NCBI GenBank assembly: GCA_947588915.1
Contig: CANPZA010000054.1
Span: 1-9,725, forward strand
Direction: 5' to 3'
DNA from: an uncultured Clostridia bacterium
GTDB lineage: Bacteria > Bacillota_A > Clostridia > TANB77 > CAG-508
Length of the DNA stretch: 9,725 bases
Shown here: one piece after another, positions 1 to 5,829 of the stretch
Layout of the letters: the number at the start of each line of letters is the position of its first letter
Numbering within the stretch: the stretch's first letter is position 1
The notes under the pieces: model-generated
Seen by the model: the letters and a program-made list of their open reading frames with translations, nothing else
Database searches by the model: none
What the model was told of the DNA's origin: nothing
Program-made: the position numbers and the translations under genes

Positions 1-639
1 CAATAAACTTATATATTGCTTTTTATCATTTTTTTCTTTACTAATTATAATATTTCTTTTAACTGGTAAAAACTCGAATCCCTCTGGTAAATTTGGCTTT
101 GTATTTGTGTGGGTTATAAATATTTGTTGTTCTGAAAATATACATCCACAATACTTTTGCATATACAACCCTAGCTCTCTTGCTTTAGCTTGCCCTTGTC
201 TAAATCCTACTCTAAAATCTCTATATAAAAAATCTATACCATATTTTTTAGCCATCTTTTCAGCAACTTGAATTAACATTTCATGATTCTGATATGGACT
301 AACAAGCAAAGTAGTAGAAAAACAATCATAGCCATTTTCTTTAGCATATTTTGCAGTTTGCTCTAAACGTATTGGATAACAATAATTTTTACATCTATTA
401 CTTAAATCATTTATTGTATTTTTACAAAAATCTTGTAATCCATAATTATCTTCAAAAATAGCTTCTACATTTATACTACTAGCATATTCCTTTAAACAGT
501 CTCTTCTTGATTTATATTCTATATAAGGATGAATATTAGGATTAAACCAGTAAACTACTGGTTCTATTCCTTCTTCTCTTAATGTATCAATACAATATAC
601 ACTACATGGTGCACAACAAGTATGTAATAATAATTTCAT
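1..639 (-). CDS. queH: Epoxyqueuosine reductase QueH (3' end cut by window edge)
   Basis: QueH (formerly DUF208) carries out the last step of queuosine synthesis, reducing epoxyqueuosine in the anticodon loop of GUN tRNAs; it is the non-orthologous, iron-dependent alternative to QueG. The 213 visible residues include the N-terminal HTCCAPC signature (Cys8, Cys9, Cys12), a second cysteine pair in NRCKNYCYPIRL (Cys83, Cys87), the FSTTLLVSPYQN block (about 107-118) and QKYCGCIFSE with Cys164 and Cys166. These are the hallmarks of the family. The ATG at 639 is chosen because the signature begins six residues later; a weak GAGTG lies just upstream. It starts 14 nt after the ruvB stop and is probably the last or a late gene of that operon. 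The frame is open to base 1, so the C-terminus lies outside. Identification is firm. Confidence 0.95.
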   Translation of the reverse strand, partial: MKLLLHTCCAPCSVYCIDTLREEGIEPVVYWFNPNIHPYIEYKSRRDCLKEYASSINVEAIFEDNYGLQDFCKNTINDLSNRCKNYCYPIRLEQTAKYAKENGYDCFSTTLLVSPYQNHEMLIQVAEKMAKKYGIDFLYRDFRVGFRQGQAKARELGLYMQKYCGCIFSEQQIFITHTNTKPNLPEGFEFLPVKRNIIISKEKNDKKQYISLL

Positions 640-653
640 TTTTTTCACTCTTT

Positions 654-1691
654 CTAAACTGAAATTTGTCCAGATATTCCTCCACTCTCTTCTGGAACTT
701 CATAACCTAAATGTTTATATGCTGCAGGAAGTACCTTTCTCCCTCTTAATGTCCTTGCAATAAATCCAATTTGGATTAAATATGGCTCATAAACATCTTC
801 AATTGTGTCTATTTCTTCTCCTACACTAACAGCTAAAGCTTCTATTCCTACCGCTCTACCTCCATATTGATTTATCATAGTGTCTAATAATTTTCTATCT
901 ATTTCATCTAGCCCTAATTCATCAATTTCTAACTGATTTAAAGCATGTTTTGCAAGTTTTAGATTAATATTTCCATCTCCTAATACTGTCGCATAATCTC
1001 TAACCCTTTTTAGTAACCTATTTGCAATTCTAGGTGTTCCTCTAGACCTTCTTGCAATCTCTTTTGCCGCTTCTAGTTCTATTTGTATATTTAAAATTTT
1101 GCTTGATCTTTTAACAATAGTAGTCAATTCCTCATTATTATATAATTCTAATCTATGTATAATTCCAAAACGATCTCTAAGAGGAGTCGTTAACGCTCCT
1201 GCTCTAGTTGTTGCTCCAACTAAAGTAAATTTAGGTAAATCTAATCTTATTGACCTACTGCTAGGACCTTTACCAATTACAATATCTAAAGTATAATCTT
1301 CTAGTGCAGGATATAAAATCTCTTCAACACTTTTACTTAATCTATGAATTTCATCAATAAATAAAATATCATATTCTGAAAGATTAGTAAGTATTGATGC
1401 TAAATCTCCTGGTTTTTCTATTACTGGTCCAGAAGTTATCTTTATATTAGATTGCATTTCATTTGCTATAATATTTGATAATGTAGTTTTACCAAGTCCT
1501 GGAGGTCCATATAATAGGACATGATCTAATGGCTCTTTTCTTTTTTTAGCAGACTCTATAAATATCTTCATATTTTCTTTTACTTTTTCTTGTCCGATAT
1601 ATTCATTTAAATTTCTTGGTCTTAAGGAATTTTCAAACTTTTCCTCCCCTTGTCCTTCTAAGCCTGGGTTCACTACTCTTTCATCTTCCAT
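654..1691 (-). CDS. ruvB: Holliday junction branch migration DNA helicase RuvB
   Basis: RuvB is the AAA+ hexameric motor that, loaded by RuvA, drives branch migration of Holliday junctions in recombination and repair. In the 345-residue product I see Walker [10 protein letters not shown] (62-70), Walker B FIDEIH (111-116), sensor-1 VGATTRAG (158-165), the arginine-finger region PLRDRFG (170-176) and the C-terminal winged helix ending in [12 protein letters not shown]. The length matches the family. An ATG three codons upstream (1700) abuts the AGGAG sequence with no spacer, whereas the ATG at 1691 lies 9 nt from it, so 1691 is preferred. No ruvA or ruvC is in the window. It follows the Alg13-like gene, whose stop overlaps the ruvB ribosome binding site, and precedes queH; ruv genes often sit beside queuosine genes. 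Confidence 0.97.
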   Translation of the reverse strand: MEDERVVNPGLEGQGEEKFENSLRPRNLNEYIGQEKVKENMKIFIESAKKRKEPLDHVLLYGPPGLGKTTLSNIIANEMQSNIKITSGPVIEKPGDLASILTNLSEYDILFIDEIHRLSKSVEEILYPALEDYTLDIVIGKGPSSRSIRLDLPKFTLVGATTRAGALTTPLRDRFGIIHRLELYNNEELTTIVKRSSKILNIQIELEAAKEIARRSRGTPRIANRLLKRVRDYATVLGDGNINLKLAKHALNQLEIDELGLDEIDRKLLDTMINQYGGRAVGIEALAVSVGEEIDTIEDVYEPYLIQIGFIARTLRGRKVLPAAYKHLGYEVPEESGGISGQISV

Positions 1692-1700
1692 TTTCCACAT

Positions 1701-1705
1701 CTCCT
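1701..1705 (-). promoter_or_regulatory. ruvB ribosome binding site that decides the start
   Basis: AGGAG on the minus strand lies 9 nt before the ATG at 1691 and 0 nt before the alternative ATG at 1700. The spacing supports the inner ATG. It overlaps the stop codon of the upstream gene (1704-1706), so translation of the two genes is likely coupled. Confidence 0.75.
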
Positions 1706-2183
1706 AACAATTATCAATAAAATCTTCAATTATTTTCAACATTTTATTATTATCTTGTTGATACTTTTTAGGTTCAAATTGTTCTATCCTTTGAATAGCC
1801 TCTTCCAATTCATCTACATCTTGAAGTCCTATAATATAACCTTTGTTATTAAAAAGTTCTACTATTTCTTTTTGATGATCATTAACATGTTCATGATAGC
1901 TATGCAATCTTGGAATAGCTATTACTTTTTTATCATTTCTTAATGACATCAAAATAGAACCTACCCCTCCATGTGTAATTATAAAATTTGATTTTTTGAT
2001 ATATCTTTGTAATTCTTCTTTAGAAATAAAATCAAAAATTTTCATTCTACTAGATGAATATTTTGTATAACCTGCTTGTACAATTGTTTCTTCTTTGATT
2101 ACTCCACTTTCTATTAAATTATCTATTTTTGTTAATAGTCTTTTAAAACTATTATTTTGTGTACCTAATAATACTAAAATCAT
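1704..2183 (-). CDS. Alg13/PssE-like glycosyltransferase subunit (GT28 C-terminal half)
   Basis: This 159-residue protein resembles the catalytic half of split glycosyltransferases (eukaryotic Alg13, bacterial PssE/Cps14G/EpsF type), which takes the nucleotide-sugar and works as a heterodimer with an Alg14-like membrane partner. Visible marks are the N-terminal strand and turn MILVLLGTQ, the nucleotide-sugar-binding loop ITHGGVGSI (69-77), IPR (90-92) and the following HVNDHQKE block (99-106). All are typical of GT28-family C-terminal domains. The start codon overlaps the stop of the Alg14-like gene as TAATG, so the pair is translationally coupled and in the usual order. The sugar donor and acceptor cannot be deduced. 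No other polysaccharide gene is visible nearby, and the next gene is ruvB. Confidence 0.88.
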   Translation of the reverse strand: MILVLLGTQNNSFKRLLTKIDNLIESGVIKEETIVQAGYTKYSSSRMKIFDFISKEELQRYIKKSNFIITHGGVGSILMSLRNDKKVIAIPRLHSYHEHVNDHQKEIVELFNNKGYIIGLQDVDELEEAIQRIEQFEPKKYQQDNNKMLKIIEDFIDNC

Positions 2184-2656
2184 TAATAAATTGAACCTCC
2201 ATATACTGCTTTTGGATAAAGTTTAAGCATATCTTCCCATTGTACTATAAATAAATCAGCAATTGGATACACTAATCTACCAGTTGCAGTTTTTTTATTT
2301 GTAGAAGCAAATGTTTCTATATAAACTATTTTACTTCCAAATAACTTCCCTAAATAACAAATTGGTCCTGCCGTATGAGTTCCAGTTGTAACTATTACTT
2401 TTGGATGTATTTTAAAATATAAGTAGATTGTTTTTAAACATAAATAAAAGTATTTAAAAATATAACTAAATAATTTGGCTCTTGTACCATATGGTAAAAA
2501 GTATAATTTATCCCCATATTTTTCTTTTAAACTTTCATTTACTTTATCTTTTTCTGTTATTATATTATAATCATATTTTTCAAATAAAGGAGAAAGTCTT
2601 AGAAGTTCATCTAAATGTCCTCCTGTACTTGATATAAACAATACTTTTTTCTTCAT
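2183..2656 (-). CDS. Alg14/PssD-like glycosyltransferase partner subunit
   Basis: This 157-residue product matches the Alg14/PssD/Cps14F type: a Rossmann-like half that anchors and activates the Alg13-like catalytic subunit at the cytoplasmic membrane. I see the N-terminal strand KVLFISSTGGHLDELL with GGHL at 12-15, a hydrophobic, aromatic-rich membrane-associating segment at about 62-82, the family block VIVTTGTHTAGP (87-98), VYIETFA (111-117) and a C-terminal YPKAVYGGSIY, the usual ending of this family. Length is typical. AAAAGGTG lies just upstream of the ATG, and a good promoter lies at 2690-2718. It is the first gene of a likely operon with the Alg13-like gene, ruvB and queH. The transferred sugar is unknown. 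Confidence 0.88.
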   Translation of the reverse strand: MKKKVLFISSTGGHLDELLRLSPLFEKYDYNIITEKDKVNESLKEKYGDKLYFLPYGTRAKLFSYIFKYFYLCLKTIYLYFKIHPKVIVTTGTHTAGPICYLGKLFGSKIVYIETFASTNKKTATGRLVYPIADLFIVQWEDMLKLYPKAVYGGSIY

Positions 2657-2689
2657 TTTAACACCTTTTAAATATTTTTTTACAGATAC

Positions 2690-2718
2690 ATTATATCTTT
2701 TTTTTGGCTTAATGTCTA
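2690..2718 (-). promoter_or_regulatory. Sigma-A-type promoter for the alg14-like/alg13-like/ruvB/queH operon
   Basis: On the minus strand TAGACA (-35) and a perfect TATAAT (-10) are separated by exactly 17 bp. The predicted transcript would start about 25-30 nt before the Alg14-like start codon. It is the only strong promoter seen upstream of this four-gene run. Confidence 0.75.
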
Positions 2719-2780
2719 GTAAAATATATACTTTATTTAATAATATAAAATATTAATTATTACAAATATCAACCTTGATA

Positions 2781-2834
2781 AAAAACAAAAAGTTGAGTAA
2801 ATATAAACTTTTAAAATTTATACCTACTCAACTT
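2781..2834 (-). terminator. Intrinsic terminator downstream of xerD
   Basis: The minus-strand RNA forms an outer stem AAGTTGAGTA/TACTCAACTT (arms 2825-2834 and 2790-2799) continued by an inner stem TATAAA/TTTATA (2817-2822 with 2802-2807). It is followed by UUUUUGUUUUUU. It lies about 20 nt past the xerD stop and separates the xerD transcript from the next operon's promoter. Confidence 0.85.
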
Positions 2835-2854
2835 AAATATCTTTGCTTTTTTAT

Positions 2855-3736
2855 TTATGCTCTTGGATGAGCTTTTCTATACACATTTTTTATACCTTCA
2901 TCTTGGAATTGCATATAAACTTGTGTAGAAGAAATATCAGAATGTCCAAGCATAGTTTGTATAGCTTTCAAATCTGCACCATTTTGTAATAAATGTGTTG
3001 CAAATGAATGTCTTAAAACATGTGGTGTTATTTCTTTTGTTATGTGTGCTTGTTCTTTATAAAATTTGATTATTTTCCAAAAACCTTGTCTTGTTAATCT
3101 TCCACCATTGATATTAACAAATAATGCTTTTTCATTTTCAGTTTTTACTAAAATATCTCTTGCTTCATCCACATATTCTCTTAAAGCTTTTAATGACATA
3201 GTACCTAATGGTATTGTACGTTGTTTATTTGAATGTTTGCAATTTACATATCCTTCTTCTAAATCAACATCTTCAATATTTAAAGATATCATTTCAGTAA
3301 CTCTCATACCTGTAGCATAAGCAAATTCAAGCATAGCTTTATCACGAATACCTTTTAAATCAATATCTTTTGGTTGATTTAATAATAATTCAACTTCTTT
3401 TGAAGTTAATACACTTGGAACTCTTTTTTCTATTTTTGGTGACTTAATATTTTGAGTTGGATCTGCTTTTACTTTTTTATTTTTTAATACAAATTGATAA
3501 AATGAGCGTATAGATGCTATACATCTAGAAATACTAGATGCCTTTTTACCTTGTTCTTGTAACTCCTTTATATAATCATTTATATCAGATTCTTTTACTC
3601 TGTTATAATGAAGTTCACATGCTTCCAAGTACCTTTTAAATTGTTTTAAATCTCTTTTATAAGATTGTAATGTGTTATCTGATAATTTCTTATCATTTTC
3701 CAAAAAATCAAAAAAATATTTTAACTGTCTTTCCAT
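2855..3736 (-). CDS. xerD: Site-specific tyrosine recombinase XerD
   Basis: XerD acts with a XerC partner at dif to resolve chromosome dimers. The 293-residue protein has the N-terminal SAM-like core-binding domain (about 3-85) and the C-terminal catalytic domain with Arg145 (YATGMRVTE), His239-x-x-Arg242 (PHVLRHSFATH), His265 (LGHSDISSTQ) and nucleophile Tyr274. It ends in HPRA, the ending of E. coli XerD. The usual beta-hairpin G-K-G-N-K is replaced by C-K-H-S-N-K. Lys167 keeps the E. coli Lys-to-His spacing (72 residues) and is the best candidate for the catalytic lysine; Lys171 is the alternative. The start follows a GGGG-rich ribosome binding site. It lies 105 nt downstream of spoIIM, with its own possible promoter and a terminator after it. 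A phage integrase is unlikely given the length, ending and neighbours. Confidence 0.93.
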   Translation of the reverse strand: MERQLKYFFDFLENDKKLSDNTLQSYKRDLKQFKRYLEACELHYNRVKESDINDYIKELQEQGKKASSISRCIASIRSFYQFVLKNKKVKADPTQNIKSPKIEKRVPSVLTSKEVELLLNQPKDIDLKGIRDKAMLEFAYATGMRVTEMISLNIEDVDLEEGYVNCKHSNKQRTIPLGTMSLKALREYVDEARDILVKTENEKALFVNINGGRLTRQGFWKIIKFYKEQAHITKEITPHVLRHSFATHLLQNGADLKAIQTMLGHSDISSTQVYMQFQDEGIKNVYRKAHPRA

Positions 3737-3794
3737 ACATTTCCCCTACCCTTTGTTATATTTTAAAATAATCCATTTACATAAACTACATATA

Positions 3795-3823
3795 GTTATA
3801 TCAAAGAATTTGAAAAAAGTAAA
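3795..3823 (-). promoter_or_regulatory. Possible xerD promoter
   Basis: On the minus strand TTTACT and TATAAC are separated by 17 bp between the spoIIM stop and the xerD ribosome binding site. The match is moderate, in a very AT-rich stretch where such matches arise by chance. xerD may also be read from the spoIIM transcript. Confidence 0.4.
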
Positions 3824-3841
3824 TAGATTTTTAAAATATTT

Positions 3842-4481
3842 TTAAAAATATTTTATTAATCCTTTCAAAACATTAGTAGATACTAATATTTCGACTATAG
3901 ATGATATTATCATAACAATTAACATTATTAATGAAAATATAGTATGCCTTAGAACTTCTATCTTTATATTCTCTTTATTTCTATCTTTTATAATAGATTT
4001 GTATAATTTAAAACCACTTACTCCTAATGCTAATATCGCAGGTATAAATAAAATATTTTGTAATAAAAGTAAAATAAGAATAAATGATATTCCTTTTTGT
4101 ATTCCCATAATAGTTATACATACTGAAATTGTATAACCTAAACAAAACCCTCTATATGTAATTAATCCAAATACAACTGGTATTCCGAATTACTGTAGTT
4201 CCAAAAAACCATAACACTATACTAAGTATAATATTTTGTAATATACTACTTTTTAAAAGTTCTGTATAATTAAGTCTTTCTGTATTTTTCATTCTATCTA
4301 TAAAAGTATTAATATATGTTGTAACATCTGATTTTTGTACTTCATTCATATTATTTATAAATAGAACTCCTAAAAATATTCCTATAATAAATAAAAGAAT
4401 AACCAGTATATATTCCTTTTTATTATTCAAAATATGATTTTTTATAATTTCAAATATTTTTATTCGTTTGTTTCTCTTCAT
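3842..4481 (-). CDS. spoIIM: Stage II sporulation protein M, interrupted by a +1 frameshift at a CGG codon
   Basis: SpoIIM is a multi-pass membrane protein that, with SpoIID and SpoIIP, drives peptidoglycan remodelling for forespore engulfment. The DNA gives two frames, 4481 to 4152 (109 residues) and one ending at 3842. Ignoring the single C at 4187 (minus strand) joins them into a 212-residue protein of normal family length. Across the joint it reads WFFGTTVI-GIPVVFGLITYRG-FCLGY, which is the expected SpoIIM core. Hydrophobic segments lie at about 24-44, 80-98, 99-121, 127-153 and 178-200. Both sides of the shift look fully conserved, which argues against an old pseudogene. The start follows AAGGAG with a 7-nt spacer, and that AAGGAG is part of a hairpin. 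It sits between endoQ and xerD. Either the frame is corrected in the cell, the gene is freshly broken, or the extra base is a sequence error. Confidence 0.88.
4185..4187 (-). other. +1 frameshift site 1: in-frame CGG in spoIIM (codon 99)
   Basis: On the minus strand the frame reads GTA ATT CGG AAT ACC and then runs to a TAG at 4152. Skipping the C at 4187 gives GTA ATT GGA ATA CCA (V-I-G-I-P), the conserved SpoIIM sequence, and keeps the frame open to 3842. Confidence 0.85.
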
Positions 4482-4488
4482 AAAATTT

Positions 4489-4526
4489 CTCCTTATCTTT
4501 ATACATAATTTGTATTCGATAAGGAG
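4489..4526 (-). promoter_or_regulatory. Hairpin sequestering the spoIIM ribosome binding site
   Basis: On the minus-strand mRNA, CUCCUUAUC (4526-4518) pairs perfectly with GAUAAGGAG (4497-4489), and an inner UGUAU/AUACA pairing lies inside the loop. The 3' arm contains the AAGGAG that serves the spoIIM ATG at 4481. The hairpin begins 11 nt past the restored endoQ stop (4537-4539) and has no U-run, so it is not a terminator. It probably makes spoIIM translation depend on ribosomes arriving from endoQ. Confidence 0.6.
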
Positions 4527-4536
4527 TTTTTTAGAA

Positions 4537-5732
4537 CTATTTTGTTTCTATTTTTCCATAATTTCCTCCACCGTCCAGAGTGAATTGTCATATTACCTTC
4601 TCTTGCATTTACAATATTTTGGGCTATTTTTTCCCCAACTACTGCTTCTATATCATCTTTTGATAATTTGTGCAAAATATTCATTTCTGTTTCAAAAGTA
4701 TTTAATAATTTATCTATTGTTTTTCCTCCTAATCCTGGAATAAACCCAAGAGGCACTTGATATACATATGGAGGTCTACCTTTAGGACTTTTAGTTTCTT
4801 TTTTATCTTTTATTAATTCAATTCTATCAAAAACACCAAATGTTACATTTTTTCCTCCACAAACTGGACAAACTTGAACAGGTTCTTTTGTTTCTATAGA
4901 CTGTTCACAATCATCACAATATGTTCTATGATATTTTCCAAGTTTAGGATCAAGACCATAATTACAAATAATTTTTCTTCCTTGTTCATTTTTTAAAGCC
5001 ATTACTATTTCTTTAAATGATATGTCTTCTACTTGCATTTTATTATATTCTCTTGCAATTTTTGGAAGAGAATGTGCATCTGAATTTGTTACAAATGTTT
5101 TTGTTTCTAATTCTGAAATTGTATCTGCTAAAAATGTATCTGAACTTAGTCCTAATTCAATTGCAAATATTTTATTAAATTTTTCTTTGAATATATTTTC
5201 TAATCTATCTGTACAATTTCCATAATAGCTTTTATGAGGTGTAAAAACATGTGCAGGTATTAAAATTCCATTATATTTTTCTACTATATCAATTAGTTCA
5301 TATCCTGATACATTAGACCTTTGTGTACTTAGAGTAATGTTTTTAATGTGATTACTCATTTCCTTTGAAAATCCTTTTATATCTTTTAAATGTGGAAAAA
5401 AGCATATATTATGAGCACTTCCGCATTTCCCATTTCTTCCTTCTTCTGATGTTTCTACTTCACTTCCAAGTAATATACACACTTTATCTTTATAGATAAT
5501 TCCACCATCTTTTAATTCATAAGCATCTCCTGTTTTTAAAAAATCTTCAATATCTTCTATAACATAAGGTGATGCACAATCTATAATCCCAACTACATTA
5601 ATTCCTTTTCTCTCTACACATTCTTTTGCAATATTTGCAAAATTAAGAGATTTTGCAGCTGTTATCTTTATAGGCTTTCCGACTTTCACTTCTTCCTATA
5701 TGTACATGTAAATCTGCAAATATTTCATACAT
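4537..5732 (-). CDS. Endonuclease Q family PHP-domain protein, with two +1 frameshifts at CGG codons
   Basis: EndoQ/YqxK-type proteins cut DNA 5' of deaminated bases such as hypoxanthine, uracil and xanthine; activity is known for archaeal and some bacterial members and is inferred here. The product starts at the ATG at 5732, behind GGAGGAG, with EIFADLHVHIGR carrying the metal-binding D7, H9 and H11. Skipping the C at 5681 joins this to GKPIKITAAK and a frame running to 4573. Skipping the C there gives the normal Gly-rich tail S-G-G-G-G-N-Y-G-K-I-E-T-K and a TAG at 4537. The restored protein is 397 residues. In order it has a PHP domain (1 to about 230; IIDC 49-52, TNSDAH 215-220), a four-cysteine zinc ribbon (Cys272, 275, 288, 291) and a helix-hairpin-helix (PGLGGKTIDKLL, about 332-343). 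Without the second shift the frame ends in an unrelated basic tail at 4499. Its adjacency to spoIIM recalls Bacillus yqxK. Confidence 0.88.
4571..4573 (-). other. +1 frameshift site 3: in-frame CGG near the endoQ 3' end
   Basis: The frame reads CAC TCT GGA CGG TGG AGG and continues as R-W-R-K-L-W-K, unlike the family, to a stop at 4499. Skipping the C at 4573 gives TCT GGA GGT GGA GGA AAT TAT GGA AAA (S-G-G-G-G-N-Y-G-K), the usual EndoQ-family ending, and a TAG at 4537-4539. Confidence 0.85.
5679..5681 (-). other. +1 frameshift site 2: in-frame CGG at endoQ codon 18
   Basis: From the well-placed ATG at 5732 the frame reads AGT GAA AGT CGG AAA GCC, which is out of register with the rest of the gene. 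Skipping the C at 5681 gives GAA AGT GGA AAG CCT ATA AAG (E-S-G-K-P-I-K), as expected for the family, and joins the long frame that follows. Confidence 0.85.
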
Positions 5733-5746
5733 TTTATCTCCTCCAA

Positions 5747-5829
5747 AGGGATTAAGGGATGTTCCTTAAATCCCTATAATATTTAAATAAAAAATTAAAA
5801 AGGGATTTAAGGAACGTCCCCTAATCCCT
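5747..5829. repeat. 83-bp palindromic repeat (REP/MITE-like) with 29-bp arms
   Basis: Two 29-bp arms (5747-5775 and 5801-5829) are inverted copies matching at 27 of 29 positions. Each begins AGGGATT and carries a GGAAC-G/A-TCCC core. They flank a 25-bp A/T-only centre. Either strand would fold into a long hairpin with no U-run after it. The composition is unlike the surroundings, which suggests a mobile palindromic element. The left arm lies just upstream of the endoQ ribosome binding site. The right arm overlaps the 3' end of the upstream gene and supplies its stop codon. Confidence 0.8.

Noticed and set aside
1099..1296. Plus-strand open frames inside ruvB, xerD, endoQ, rnhA and the GNAT gene
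   Set aside because: They are antisense to well-supported genes, lack ribosome binding sites and resemble no protein family.
1594..1597. Further CGG shift sites at CGG trinucleotides in ruvB and other genes
   Set aside because: These CGG triplets straddle codon boundaries (for example ATC GGA), and the surrounding frames are intact, so they serve as negative controls.
1689..1700. RuvB start at the ATG at 1700
   Set aside because: That ATG abuts the ribosome binding site with no spacer; the ATG at 1691 is correctly spaced.
3833..3854. Perfect 22-bp A/T-only palindrome over the spoIIM stop
   Set aside because: It contains only A and T in a very AT-rich region, would be a weak hairpin, and has no GC stem to support a terminator call.
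3842..4481. Two separate small membrane proteins (4152-4481 and 3842-4108)
   Set aside because: Removing one base joins them into a full-length SpoIIM with conserved sequence across the joint, so they are halves of one gene.
4499..5689. A 396-residue PHP protein starting at the GTG at 5689 and ending at 4499
   Set aside because: It lacks the metal-binding N-terminus and a ribosome binding site, and has a tail unlike the family. The ATG at 5732 and the stop at 4537, with two +1 shifts, fit far better.
4180..5690. Classic slippery-site programmed +1 frameshifting
   Set aside because: The three P-site codons (ATT, AGT, GGA) share no slippery sequence and would re-pair poorly one base downstream. 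No stop codon or internal Shine-Dalgarno stimulator like that of the RF2 site is present at the sites.
5747..5829. Intrinsic terminator between the HD-like gene and endoQ
   Set aside because: The long hairpin is not followed by a U-run on either strand, and its symmetry and composition suit a palindromic repeat element better.
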